Below, in pieces: positions 17,898 to 26,692 of a DNA stretch of 59,136 bases (positions within the stretch are counted from its first letter, which is position 1; each line of letters starts with the position of its first letter). Source of the DNA: CAZEGV01 sp964511645 (lineage in GTDB: Bacteria; Bacteroidota; Bacteroidia; Cytophagales; JAAEPT01); contig CAZEGV010000008.1 in NCBI GenBank assembly GCA_964511645.1, forward strand, positions 1-59,136, in the 5' to 3' direction. Position numbers and translations under genes: made by a program. The notes under the pieces are model-generated. The model was not told where the DNA came from and ran no database searches. It saw only the letters and a list, made by a program, of their open reading frames with translations.

Positions 17898-18629
17898 ATG
17901 ATTTTACGAGCAGAAAATCTTGTTAAAGAATATAGTAAAAGAAGGGTTGTAAAAGGTGTTTCGATAGAAGTGAAGCAAGGAGAAATCATTGGGCTTTTAG
18001 GGCCTAATGGAGCAGGAAAAACAACTACGTTTTATATGGCAGTTGGTTTGGTGAGACCCACTGAAGGCAGAGTGTTTTTGGATGATAAAGAAATTACGAA
18101 ACTACCTGTATTTAAGAGGGCACAACTTGGTATTGGTTACTTAGCACAAGAAGCATCTGTATTCCGTAAATTATCGGTAGAAGATAATATTATGGCAGTA
18201 CTGGAAATGACCTCGTTATCCAAGAAATTACGTAAAGAAAAAACAGAAGAACTATTAGAAGAATTTAGTTTGACTCATGTGCGTAAAAATATGGGAATGG
18301 TACTTTCTGGAGGAGAAAGAAGGCGTACCGAAATAGCTAGAGCTTTGGCAGTAGATCCAGCATTTGTATTGTTGGACGAACCTTTTGCAGGAGTAGATCC
18401 CATTGCCGTTGAAGAAATCCAAGGCATTGTAGCAAGGCTTAAAGATAAGAATATTGGGATTTTAATTACTGACCATAATGTACAAGAAACTTTATCGATT
18501 ACAGATAGGGCCTATATCATGACGGAAGGGAATATTTTTAAAGCAGGCACTCCAGAAGAATTAGCCGCAGATGAGCAGGTCAAAAAAGTATACCTTGGTC
18601 AGCATTTTGAATACAAAAGAAAGTTCTAA
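17898..18629 (+). CDS. lptB: LPS export ABC transporter ATPase
   Basis: LptB powers extraction of LPS from the inner membrane with LptF and LptG. The 243-residue ATPase has Walker A GPNGAGKTT (residues about 35-43), a Q-loop, signature LSGGERRRTEIARAL and Walker B FVLLDEPFAGVDP followed by ITDHNVQETL. The ERRR after the signature glycine pair and the DHNV H-loop are hallmarks of LptB compared with other ABC ATPases. A GH3-family gene follows after 15 bases. No LptF/LptG is in the window. No clear TAnnTTTG element was found in the 162 bases upstream. Confidence 0.94.
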   Translation: MILRAENLVKEYSKRRVVKGVSIEVKQGEIIGLLGPNGAGKTTTFYMAVGLVRPTEGRVFLDDKEITKLPVFKRAQLGIGYLAQEASVFRKLSVEDNIMAVLEMTSLSKKLRKEKTEELLEEFSLTHVRKNMGMVLSGGERRRTEIARALAVDPAFVLLDEPFAGVDPIAVEEIQGIVARLKDKNIGILITDHNVQETLSITDRAYIMTEGNIFKAGTPEELAADEQVKKVYLGQHFEYKRKF

Positions 18630-18644
18630 GCAAACTTTAGCGAA

Positions 18645-20144
18645 ATGATACAATCTATTCTGTCATGGACAATGAAGAAAAGAATTCATCAGATTGAGCT
18701 TTTTATCCAATATCCTATTGATGTACAAGAAGATGTCTTTCAAAAATTAATTGAGACTGCTAGCGGTACAGAATGGGGTAAAAAGTACCACTATCACGAA
18801 ATTAGAACTGTCAAACAATTTCAAGAAAGGGTACCTTTATCTACTTATGAAGAGATATTCCCATACATAAATAAGGTTATAAAAGGCGAGCAAAACATTT
18901 TATGGCCAAGTAAAATTGAATGGTTTTCTAAATCTTCTGGCACTACAAATGCTCGTAGTAAGTACATCCCTGTTTCGGCAGAATCATTAAGTGATTGTCA
19001 CTTTAAGGCGGGTAAAGACCTGTTGTCTTTGTATTTCAATAATTTCCCTGAGCGTAATCTATTTGCTGGAAAGATGATTCCAATTGGAGGAACGGTGCAA
19101 ATTAATCCTGAAAATCCTAATTCTTATTTTGGTGATATTTCGGGAATCATTATGCAAAATATGCCATTTTGGGCGAGATGGACAAATAGTATTTCTCTTA
19201 AAACTGCCCTAATGGACGATTGGGATGAGAAGATAGAATCCATCATCAAAGAAGCGATTCATACTGATGTGTCTACATTAGGTGGTGTGCCTACATGGAC
19301 GATTGTTCTTCTACAAAGGATATTAGATTACACAGGAAAATCTAATATTTTGGAAGTATGGCCTAATTTGGAAGTATTGTTTCATGGTGCAGTTGCTTTT
19401 GAACCTTATCGAGAGCAGTTTCAAATACTTATTCCATCTGATAAGATGAATTATCAAGAGACTTATAGTGCTTCTGAAGGACTTTTTGGGATTCAGGATG
19501 AACCAAATAATGACTCTATGTTGCTGATGTTAGATTATGGAATTTTTTATGAATTCATTCCAATGGAATATTGGAGAAGAGAAAATCCAAAGACTTTAAC
19601 ACTTGAAGAAGTAGAGATAAATAAAAATTATGCTTTAGTCATCAGTACCAATGCTGGCTTATGGAGGTATGTTATTGGCGACACCGTAAAGTTTACTTCG
19701 TTATCTCCTTATAGGATAAAAATTACAGGGAGGACAAAACACTTCATCAATGCTTTTGGGGAAGAAGTAATCATTGAGCATACAGATAAAGCGATTACAT
19801 ATGCTTGTAAAGAAACAGGAGCATTACTGAACGATTACACCGTAGCACCTATATATCTTTCTGATATGGCAGGAAGCCACGAGTGGCTGATAGAGTTCAA
19901 AATTCAGCCTAATGACTTAGATAAATTTACTTACTATTTGGATAAAAAATTACGAGCAATTAACTCTGACTATGACGCTAAACGGTTCAAAAATATCGTC
20001 TTATCATTTCCTAAAATCAACCTTGCTCCGCAAGATTTTTTTTATAAATGGCTAGAAAACAATAATAAATTAGGTGGACAAAGTAAAGTGCCGAGGTTAT
20101 CTAACAACCGCGAATATTTAGACCTTTTGTTAAAACAATTGTAA
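18645..20144 (+). CDS. GH3 family acyl-adenylating protein
   Basis: A 499-residue protein of the GH3 family, whose plant members conjugate amino acids to jasmonate or auxin through an acyl-adenylate. Visible family motifs are WFSKSSGTTNARSKYIPVS (phosphate-binding loop, about 89-107), YSASEGLFGIQ (about 276-286), LVISTNAGLWRYVIGDTVKF (about 332-351) and KITGRTKHFINAFGEEV (hinge and C-terminal domain). The bacterial substrate is unknown. It lies 15 bases after lptB, so an envelope-lipid role is possible. Its TAA stop (20142-20144) coincides with the left target duplication of the adjacent MITE. Confidence 0.85.
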   Translation: MIQSILSWTMKKRIHQIELFIQYPIDVQEDVFQKLIETASGTEWGKKYHYHEIRTVKQFQERVPLSTYEEIFPYINKVIKGEQNILWPSKIEWFSKSSGTTNARSKYIPVSAESLSDCHFKAGKDLLSLYFNNFPERNLFAGKMIPIGGTVQINPENPNSYFGDISGIIMQNMPFWARWTNSISLKTALMDDWDEKIESIIKEAIHTDVSTLGGVPTWTIVLLQRILDYTGKSNILEVWPNLEVLFHGAVAFEPYREQFQILIPSDKMNYQETYSASEGLFGIQDEPNNDSMLLMLDYGIFYEFIPMEYWRRENPKTLTLEEVEINKNYALVISTNAGLWRYVIGDTVKFTSLSPYRIKITGRTKHFINAFGEEVIIEHTDKAITYACKETGALLNDYTVAPIYLSDMAGSHEWLIEFKIQPNDLDKFTYYLDKKLRAINSDYDAKRFKNIVLSFPKINLAPQDFFYKWLENNNKLGGQSKVPRLSNNREYLDLLLKQL

Positions 20145-20301
20145 TACCATTTTAACTATAAGATAAGTCATTTATCCTGTTTGTTTTTACACTCTCTTCG
20201 TTAAAATAATTTACCGTAACCAGTTATGCTAAATCATTTTTCCTCGATATTGCAAAAAACAATTCAATCTCAATTAGACTCATATTATAGTTAAACTGGT
20301 A
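20145..20301 (+). mobile_element. 157-bp MITE-like element, copy 1
   Basis: The element starts TACCATTTTAACTATAAGAT and ends ATTATAGTTAAACTGGTA. Its terminal inverted repeats are about 25 bp with three mismatches. It is flanked by TAA on the left (20142-20144) and TAA on the right (20302-20304), a 3-bp target duplication. There is no reading frame of note inside. A copy identical at all 157 positions lies in reverse orientation at 38450-38606. A TNA-type 3-bp duplication is known for some IS5-family elements (IS1031 group), but the parent transposase is not in the window. It sits between the convergent GH3 and rny genes, which would otherwise have about five bases between them. Confidence 0.88.
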
Positions 20302-20309
20302 TAAGTCTT

Positions 20310-21869
20310 TTACTTAGCAAAGTGGACAGCTCTCATCTCTCTAATGACTGTTACTTTAATTTGACCAGGGTATTGCATATCTGTTTCTATTTTCTTTGCA
20401 ATTTCGTATGACAATGTGCCTGCCACATCATCTGCAATTCTCTCTGCATCTACAATTACACGTAACTCTCTACCTGCTTGTATTGCGTAGCATTTAGACA
20501 CTCCGTCAAAAGCCATGGCTGTCTCTTCTAGCTCTCTAAGACGTTTGATATATGAATCCATTACCTCACGGCGAGCACCAGGTCTTGCACCAGATATAGC
20601 GTCACAAGCTTGTATAATAGGGGCTATCAAACAAGTCATCTCTATTTCATCATGGTGAGCACCAATAGCATTACAAACTTCTGGGTGTTCTTTGTGTTTT
20701 AATGCCATTTCCATACCTGCAATAGCATGAGGTTGTTCTTGCTCTTCTGCTACTTTACCTATATCGTGCAATAATCCCGCACGACGAGCTAGTTTCACAT
20801 TTAGACCCAGTTCTCCTGCCATTATTCCACACATATTGGCTACTTCACGAGAGTGTTGTAATAAATTTTGACCATAAGAAGATCGGAATCTCATTCTTCC
20901 TACCATCCTAATTAACTCTGGGTGTAAACCATGAATGTTTAAATCAATTGCTGTACGCTCACCTATCTCAGCTATCTCTTGATCAATTTCTTTAAAAACT
21001 TTTTTGACAACTTCTTCTATCCTAGCTGGATGGATCCTACCATCTTGCACTAATCTATGTAACGCTATTTTTGCTACTTCTCTTCGTACTGGGTCATAAC
21101 CAGAAAGGATGATTGCTTCAGGCGTATCATCTACTATGATTTCGATTCCAGTGGCAGCTTCCAAAGCACGAATATTTCTACCTTCTCTACCTATTATTTT
21201 TCCTTTGATACTGTCTGATTCAATATTAAAAACAGATACACAATTTTCAACAGCTGTTTCGGCGGCAGTACGCTGTACAGTTTCTATAATGATTTTTTTA
21301 GCTTTTTTAGTGGCCGTCATTTTAGCCTCTTCTTCTATGTCTCGCATGGTAGCACTTGCTCGGCTCATTGCCTCATCTTTCATGAGCTCCATTAGCTGGT
21401 TAGTAGCTTCTTCAGCACTTAAATTAGCTACTTTTTCTAGCTTTTTAGCCTCTTCTTGCTGTGTTTTCTCTAGGTCTTCTTTTCGTTTTGCAACAATTTC
21501 TAATTGGGATGTGAGTATTTCTTTGGCACTTTCTAATTCAGCAGATTTTCTGTTTTGTCGTTCAATATTTTTATTTACTTCTACTTCTTTTTGTTTAAGC
21601 TGATTTTCAGATTCTCTGATTTGCTGGGTTCTATTATTTGTTTTTTCTTCATGTTCTTGCTTCATGCGAAGGAATTTTTCTCGGGCTTCTAAGATTTTCT
21701 CTTTCTTGATACCTTCTTGCTTAGACTCTGCCTCTCTTATGATTAGCTTCGCTCTTTCTTTCGCTTCTTCTTCATGGCGTGCTACATCTTTTCCCGTAAG
21801 GGTTTTTCCTAAAAAAAAACCAGCTATTAAAGCAAGTAATATACCTGCTATGGTTATAATCAAATCCAT
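20310..21869 (-). CDS. rny: Ribonuclease Y
   Basis: RNase Y is a membrane-anchored endonuclease that begins mRNA decay. The 519-residue protein has an N-terminal membrane helix (residues 2-21), a long coiled coil (about 30-190), a KH domain with GKIIGREGRNIRALEAATGI (about 223-242), and an HD domain with HSREVANMC and LLHDIGK. The C-terminus EMRAVHFAK is conserved. It is the last gene of pheT-coiled coil-zapA-rny, 45 bases after zapA. Its stop codon is only eight bases from the end of MITE copy 1. Confidence 0.96.
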   Translation of the reverse strand: MDLIITIAGILLALIAGFFLGKTLTGKDVARHEEEAKERAKLIIREAESKQEGIKKEKILEAREKFLRMKQEHEEKTNNRTQQIRESENQLKQKEVEVNKNIERQNRKSAELESAKEILTSQLEIVAKRKEDLEKTQQEEAKKLEKVANLSAEEATNQLMELMKDEAMSRASATMRDIEEEAKMTATKKAKKIIIETVQRTAAETAVENCVSVFNIESDSIKGKIIGREGRNIRALEAATGIEIIVDDTPEAIILSGYDPVRREVAKIALHRLVQDGRIHPARIEEVVKKVFKEIDQEIAEIGERTAIDLNIHGLHPELIRMVGRMRFRSSYGQNLLQHSREVANMCGIMAGELGLNVKLARRAGLLHDIGKVAEEQEQPHAIAGMEMALKHKEHPEVCNAIGAHHDEIEMTCLIAPIIQACDAISGARPGARREVMDSYIKRLRELEETAMAFDGVSKCYAIQAGRELRVIVDAERIADDVAGTLSYEIAKKIETDMQYPGQIKVTVIREMRAVHFAK

Positions 21870-21914
21870 AATTTTCTATTTTATTATTTCTAATAGAGAT
21901 TATGAAGAAAAGTA

Positions 21915-22199
21915 CTATTTGACCTGATCAAGTATGTTATTTAAAGCATTTAGTTCATGATTAATTTTTTCTGAACCACTATTTAGTTGGTGGTCAAGTT
22001 TTAATTTATCTACTAAATTACCAAAGGCTATCATTGTCATCACGTAAGCTTTATCATCAATGTGATAAGCTTGTTGAAATTCTTTGAATTTTTCATTTAA
22101 AATTTTTCCTGCTTTTCGCAGTATTGCTTCTTCTTCAGGTTTGGTTTTTACCTTTATCTCAGCATCTGCAATTTTTAATGATATCGAAAGCTCTTCCAT
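21915..22199 (-). CDS. zapA: Cell division protein ZapA
   Basis: ZapA bundles FtsZ filaments at the division site. The 94-residue protein has the small N-terminal beta region (SISLKIADAEIKVKTKPEEE) and a C-terminal coiled coil (from about residue 65), the usual ZapA architecture, and normal length. It is separated by three bases from the upstream coiled-coil gene and is followed by rny. Confidence 0.82.
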   Translation of the reverse strand: MEELSISLKIADAEIKVKTKPEEEAILRKAGKILNEKFKEFQQAYHIDDKAYVMTMIAFGNLVDKLKLDHQLNSGSEKINHELNALNNILDQVK

Positions 22200-22202
22200 A
22201 TT

Positions 22203-22511
22203 TTATGACTCTTGGCTTAAGAGGTTGATACATTTATCAATTTCTTTGATATAGCCATTAATCGACCTTTTCAGTTCTTTTCCTTTTTCTCCCTTCTCTT
22301 CTTCTCTTACTACACTATTTACAATTTTAACGATTTTCTCTTGATTTTGAAAGTGATTGAACTCTTCATTCAAGTGATTAAGGTTTTCTTGTAAAACATT
22401 ATTCTTTTCCTCCAGTGCCAACTTCTTTTCTCGTACATCATTATAATCTCGAACTAATTGCTTTAGTCGTGATTGAAGTGATGTTATAATAGATAAAGTT
22501 TCTGAATTCAT
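22203..22511 (-). CDS. Small coiled-coil protein between pheT and zapA
   Basis: A 102-residue protein that is almost entirely predicted coiled coil (residues about 8-70, rich in E, N, L, K), followed by a short helical tail (INGYIKEIDKCINLLSQES). No enzymatic motif and no signal peptide are seen. It starts three bases after pheT and ends three bases before zapA, so it is almost certainly co-translated with ZapA. By size and form it resembles ZapB-type partners of ZapA, but that is inference from context and not from sequence identity. Confidence 0.75.
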   Translation of the reverse strand: MNSETLSIITSLQSRLKQLVRDYNDVREKKLALEEKNNVLQENLNHLNEEFNHFQNQEKIVKIVNSVVREEEKGEKGKELKRSINGYIKEIDKCINLLSQES

Positions 22512-22514
22512 TAT

Positions 22515-24938
22515 TTATCTTCTGATTAAAGCGTCTAATTCTTTCTCATAATTTTTAATCAATTTCTCCATTGTTTTGTCAATGATTTTATCATTCAATG
22601 TTTTGTCTTGATCTTGTAAAATGTATGAAATAGAATATGATTTTTTCCCTTTTTCTAATTTATCTCCTGAATACTGGTCAAATACATTAATCTGTTTAAT
22701 CAGCTTACGCTCTACTTTTTGAGTCAACTCTTTAATTTCTTCAAAGGATACTTTTTTGTCTACCACTACCGATAGGTCTCTTCTTACAGCTGGGAATTTA
22801 GATAGTCCTGAATAAGTCAATTCTTTAGAACTTATTTTGTATAATTCATCTAAATCAATTTCGGCATACATCACTGCTTGTTTTACCTCTGTTTTTTTCA
22901 ATAGTTTTTGTTCAACTATTCCAGCACTTATCAATACTTTGCCATTCATCTCAATGACTAGGTTTTGAGAAAATAATTGATTATCACTAACTGTTGTTTG
23001 AGAATAACCTGTGATATTAGTTTTAATCAAAATAGCTTGTACAGCCTTTGACAAAGTATGGAAATCTGTCTTTTTTTGTTTTGTCTGCCAAGACTCTTCT
23101 TGTTCGTTACCTGTAACGTATAACGCAAGTATATTTCGCTCATTATACTTGGCAGTACCTAGTTTCTGATACGTTTTACCAAATTCAAAAAGACTAAGAT
23201 TAGTATTTTGTCTTCTAATATTATTACTGATTACTTCTAATCCTGTAAACAATAAAGTTTGACGCATGATACTTAAGTCTTCGCTAAGAGGATTAAGCAT
23301 TTGAACATTTCTCTCTTTAGGATAAGCATCTAAATCAGCAGTATAACTTGGTCTTGTTAGTGAGTTGGTTGTTATTTCAAAATAACCCAATCCTGCTAAA
23401 GTTTCACTTAATTTTACTCTTATATCTTCTCGTTTGTCTGTATCACTTGACGGTGCTAGATAAGCTGACGCTAATTTATTGGTTAATTTAATGTTCTCAT
23501 AACCGTAAATTCGCAACACTTCCTCAGCAATATCTGCCTCACGTTGTACATCTACTCGGTATGGAGGTACACTTAATAAAAGTTCATCTCCTTTATTTTC
23601 TAAAATTTCAATTTCAAGACTTTTAAGGATTTCTATCATCCTTGCTTTTTCAATGCTTTTCCCTATTAACCGTTGAATGCGATCAATTGAAACCTCTACT
23701 TTAAAGTTTTCAATAGGGTTTGGGTAAATGTCTATGACTTCTGACACTACTTCTCCTCCTGCAAGGTCTAGGATTAAATTGACCGCTTTTTGTAAAGCAT
23801 ATATAGGCATATTAGGATCCGTACCTCTCTCAAATCTAAATGAAGAGTCTGTTTTGAGACCATGTGCCAAAGAAGTTTTACGCACTACGTCAGCATCAAA
23901 GTAAGCACTTTCTAAAAAGATAGAGCTAGTAGAGTCAGTAACTCCTGATGCTAAGCCTCCCGTTACTCCTGCTAAGCACATTGGTTCTTTGTCGTTACAA
24001 ATTACTAGGTCTGTATCAAGTAATTTATGTTCTGTGTCATCCAAGGCTGTAAAAAGGATGTTTTTAGCTACGGTAGTAACACGTACTTTATTACTTGTAA
24101 TCGACTTTCTATCAAAAGCGTGTAAGGGTTGCCCCAAATCGTGTAAGATGAAATTTGTAATGTCTATGACATTGTTTTTTGGCGTAAGCCCAATAGATTT
24201 GAGTCTATCTTTGAGCCATTGTGGACTCTCTTTTACTTTTATGCCATCTATGCAAATCCCTGTATATCTAGGGCAAGCATTGGCATCATCTACTATTACC
24301 TCTACGGGGTTATTTTTACTAGGTGATGGAATTGTGTAAGTGGTCTGTTTAACTTTATGCCCTTTATACAAAGCCTGTATGTCTCTTGCTACTCCTAAGT
24401 GAGAGATAGCATCTGCACGATTAGGAGTCAAGCCTATTTCTATGATTTTATCTCTAAAAACTTGAAAGTACGCTGAAGCTGGACTTCCATTTTTTAAACT
24501 TGTTTCTAAAACAATAATTCCATCGTGAGATTTCCCTAAGCCTAGCTCATCCTCGGCACAAATCATTCCTAGAGATATTTCTCCTCGTATTTTCGATTTT
24601 TTAATCTTAAATGCTTCTTCTCCTTCTGGGTACAATACAGATCCTACGGTTGCCACTACTACTTTTTGACCTGTAGCTACATTAGGTGCACCACAAACTA
24701 TTTGTACTGGCTCAGCCTCTCCTGTATCTACCGTTGTGATACTTAGTTTGTCAGCATTGGGGTGTTTTGTACAAGTTAATACTTCGCCTATTACAATGCC
24801 TTCAAGAGAACCTTTGATACTTTCAAAATCAACAATAGCCTCTACCTCTAAACCTGAAAAAGTCAGTTTGTCTGAAATTTCACTAATTTCTTCGTCTATT
24901 TGTATATGTGATTGTAACCAGTCAAATGATATATTCAT
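22515..24938 (-). CDS. pheT: Phenylalanyl-tRNA synthetase beta subunit
   Basis: PheT pairs with PheS to charge tRNA-Phe and carries the editing site. The 807-residue protein has the EMAP-like tRNA-binding domain (about 40-150, with HPNADKLSITTVD), the B3/B4 editing region (about 210-375), the B5 domain (about 400-475, YPNPIENFKVEVSIDRIQRL), the catalytic-like core (about 490-690) and the C-terminal FDX-ACB anticodon-binding domain (about 712-806, KFPAVRRDLSVVV). Length is normal. pheS is not in the window. A TAAATTTG promoter element lies 22 bases upstream. Confidence 0.96.
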   Translation of the reverse strand: MNISFDWLQSHIQIDEEISEISDKLTFSGLEVEAIVDFESIKGSLEGIVIGEVLTCTKHPNADKLSITTVDTGEAEPVQIVCGAPNVATGQKVVVATVGSVLYPEGEEAFKIKKSKIRGEISLGMICAEDELGLGKSHDGIIVLETSLKNGSPASAYFQVFRDKIIEIGLTPNRADAISHLGVARDIQALYKGHKVKQTTYTIPSPSKNNPVEVIVDDANACPRYTGICIDGIKVKESPQWLKDRLKSIGLTPKNNVIDITNFILHDLGQPLHAFDRKSITSNKVRVTTVAKNILFTALDDTEHKLLDTDLVICNDKEPMCLAGVTGGLASGVTDSTSSIFLESAYFDADVVRKTSLAHGLKTDSSFRFERGTDPNMPIYALQKAVNLILDLAGGEVVSEVIDIYPNPIENFKVEVSIDRIQRLIGKSIEKARMIEILKSLEIEILENKGDELLLSVPPYRVDVQREADIAEEVLRIYGYENIKLTNKLASAYLAPSSDTDKREDIRVKLSETLAGLGYFEITTNSLTRPSYTADLDAYPKERNVQMLNPLSEDLSIMRQTLLFTGLEVISNNIRRQNTNLSLFEFGKTYQKLGTAKYNERNILALYVTGNEQEESWQTKQKKTDFHTLSKAVQAILIKTNITGYSQTTVSDNQLFSQNLVIEMNGKVLISAGIVEQKLLKKTEVKQAVMYAEIDLDELYKISSKELTYSGLSKFPAVRRDLSVVVDKKVSFEEIKELTQKVERKLIKQINVFDQYSGDKLEKGKKSYSISYILQDQDKTLNDKIIDKTMEKLIKNYEKELDALIRR

Positions 24939-24960
24939 AATAATCTATCTTATAAGAAAT

Positions 24961-24968
24961 CAAATTTA
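24961..24968 (-). promoter_or_regulatory. -7 promoter element TAAATTTG of the pheT operon
   Basis: On the minus strand TAAATTTG (24968 to 24961) matches TAnnTTTG and lies 22 bases before the pheT ATG. It would drive pheT, the coiled-coil gene, zapA and rny. Confidence 0.5.
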
Positions 24969-25073
24969 AGCTTCTATAATAGATTTTACAAAAATTGTAG
25001 AGAAAGGATTAAAAAAAAAGAAAAAATGGTGTGTTATCTTGAACTTGTCAGCACCTGAAAGATACGCTCTAGT

Positions 25074-25099
25074 TCTTCTTTACAATATGTAAAGGAAGA
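25074..25099. other. Hairpin in the 480-base pheT/rluD intergenic region
   Basis: TCTTCTTTACA (25074-25084) pairs with TGTAAAGGAAGA (25088-25099) around an ATA loop, with a single bulged G. No T run follows on either side, so it is not a standard terminator. It lies upstream of the 41-codon frame at 25156. Apart from the pheT promoter, this hairpin, that frame and the rluD promoter, nothing was recognised between 24939 and 25418. Confidence 0.5.
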
Positions 25100-25155
25100 G
25101 AAGTCCGTTCTTAATTATTTTAGTTGAGGATAGCTTATCTAAGTAGGAGGTATTT

Positions 25156-25281
25156 ATGTCAAAAATCATCTCTTTTGAGATTTCCCACAAACACAATGTT
25201 GTTTCATTTTTAGAAAAGGTAAAACAATTTCGATTAAAGCCTTCTTCCCAGTACTTTTTAAACTTTATATTAAATAAGTGA
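25156..25281 (+). CDS. Possible 41-residue small protein with a strong ribosome-binding site
   Basis: The frame starts ATG five bases after a perfect AGGAGG (25145-25150) and runs to TGA at 25281. The product has 41 residues, begins MSKIISFEISHKHNVVSFLE and ends in FLNFILNK. It is basic, contains no cysteine, and has no signal peptide or membrane helix. It is not recognised. An AGGAGG is unusual here because the neighbouring Bacteroidota genes start without one. It may be a real small gene, a short imported fragment, or chance. Confidence 0.35.
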   Translation: MSKIISFEISHKHNVVSFLEKVKQFRLKPSSQYFLNFILNK

Positions 25282-25406
25282 TGATTAAACGCTTCTTTTT
25301 TTAAAATAGTACTTTGAGTTAAACATTAGCGATACCTAGAAATAGAGTGGTTCTTTCTTCTTTGAAATAATTCTTACTTTATAACATATCCCATCCTAAA
25401 ATACGA

Positions 25407-25414
25407 TATTTTTG
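25407..25414 (+). promoter_or_regulatory. -7-like element TATTTTTG directly before the rluD-type gene
   Basis: TATTTTTG fits TAnnTTTG and ends only four bases before the ATG at 25419. If used, the mRNA would be leaderless or nearly so. No good -33 element is seen, so the assignment is uncertain. Confidence 0.35.
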
Positions 25415-25418
25415 TGGC

Positions 25419-26447
25419 ATGACTACACAGGAAGAACCAGAAGAAGATTCATTATTCGAACATCATAAAATCATTGTAGATGAAGGTCAAGACCCTCTAC
25501 GGATTGATAAATTTTTATTAGACAAGATACCTAATGTCAATCGTAGTCAAATCCAAAATGGGATTAAAGATGGTTATGTAGTGGTCAACGACCAGAAGAT
25601 AAAAGCTAACTATAAAGTACGTTCCCAAGACATTATTCAAATATCATTACCAGAGCCACCAAGAGAAGGTGAGGTTGTCCCAGAAGATATCCCTCTTGAT
25701 ATTCGCTATGAGGATGATTATTTGATGATTATATACAAACCCCCAGGCATGGTTGTACATCCTGCGTACAACAATTGGAGTGGAACATTAGTAAATGGAT
25801 TGGTCTATTACTTTAACAGTCTACCAACTTCCCGAAACGGATCTGGTCGTCCAGGGCTTGTGCACCGAATTGACAAAAACACCTCTGGGTTACTTGTAAT
25901 TGCCAAAACAGAAGAGGCAATGACTGACTTGGCTTTACAATTTTATAACCATACAGTAGAAAGAACCTATTATGCACTTGTGTGGAGAGATCTCAAAGAA
26001 GATACCGGTACAATCACAGGTCATATTGGCAGAAGTCTCAAAGACCGCCGTGTGATGACGGTTTTTCCAGAAGGAGATTTTGGAAAGCATGCTGTCACAC
26101 ATTATGAAGTACTAGAACGGTTTCATTATGTAACGCTTGTTAAGTGTAACCTAGAAACTGGACGTACCCATCAGATAAGAGCTCACATGAAGTATCTTGG
26201 TCATCCTTTGTTTAATGATGTTACTTATGGTGGAGATAGTATATTGGCAGGAGAAGTATTTACAAAATATAGACAGTTTGTCCATAATACCTTTGATTTA
26301 ATTCCTCGTCAGGCATTGCACGCCAAAACACTAGGATTTATTCACCCTGTAACTAAAAAACAAATGTCTTTTGATACTGACATCCCAGAAGATATGGAAA
26401 AAGCACTAGATAAATGGAGACATTATCTCAAAAACAGACCCGTATAA
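25419..26447 (+). CDS. rluD: RluD-family 23S rRNA pseudouridine synthase
   Basis: This 342-residue enzyme isomerises uridines to pseudouridine in rRNA. It has an N-terminal S4 RNA-binding domain (about 24-85, RIDKFLLDKIPNVNRSQIQN) and the RluA/RluD catalytic domain. The catalytic aspartate is D152 in HRIDKNTSGLLVIAKT, and GRTHQIRAHMKYLGHPL forms the conserved C-terminal motif. The S4 domain and length favour RluD (helix 69 positions) over RluA or RluC, but the exact target is inferred. Its stop codon overlaps the ywbE start (TAATG). Confidence 0.9.
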   Translation: MTTQEEPEEDSLFEHHKIIVDEGQDPLRIDKFLLDKIPNVNRSQIQNGIKDGYVVVNDQKIKANYKVRSQDIIQISLPEPPREGEVVPEDIPLDIRYEDDYLMIIYKPPGMVVHPAYNNWSGTLVNGLVYYFNSLPTSRNGSGRPGLVHRIDKNTSGLLVIAKTEEAMTDLALQFYNHTVERTYYALVWRDLKEDTGTITGHIGRSLKDRRVMTVFPEGDFGKHAVTHYEVLERFHYVTLVKCNLETGRTHQIRAHMKYLGHPLFNDVTYGGDSILAGEVFTKYRQFVHNTFDLIPRQALHAKTLGFIHPVTKKQMSFDTDIPEDMEKALDKWRHYLKNRPV

Positions 26448-26653
26448 TGATAGATACTAGTAATGGTCAAATTCGAACCAATATAGAAGTAGGGTTTGAG
26501 GTTGAAATAGTTCAAAAACATCATCAGAAAAGTGGGGAGTTGACTTCTGGGGTTGTCCAAAGATTATTGACAAAATCACCTAAACATACACACGGGATTA
26601 AAGTCTTGTTAACATCTGGAGAAGTGGGCAGGGTCAAAAAGGTGTTAGGATAA
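26447..26653 (+). CDS. ywbE: YwbE family protein
   Basis: A 68-residue protein matching the YwbE family: NGQIRTNIEVGFEVEIVQKH, then SGELTSGVVQRLLTKSPKH, HGIKVLLTSGEVGRVK at the C-terminus. Function is unknown. The ATG at 26447 overlaps the rluD TAA by one base, so the two are probably translated together; an upstream in-frame start at 26414 inside rluD is not needed. Confidence 0.85.
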   Translation: MIDTSNGQIRTNIEVGFEVEIVQKHHQKSGELTSGVVQRLLTKSPKHTHGIKVLLTSGEVGRVKKVLG

Positions 26654-26692
26654 TTTAGCTTACAGCTTTTAATTTCCCGACTTAGAAAAATC

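Noticed and set aside
20145..20301. Intact insertion sequence with transposase
   Set aside because: The 157-bp unit has no reading frame that could encode a transposase; it is called a MITE-like element.
21109..21603. 164-codon open frame antisense to rny
   Set aside because: It mirrors the coiled-coil and KH coding of rny and has a serine-rich shadow composition; no independent evidence.
24939..25418. 6S RNA or another known structured RNA in the pheT/rluD gap
   Set aside because: Only one short hairpin and no long rod-like pairing with a central bubble could be traced, so no RNA family is claimed.
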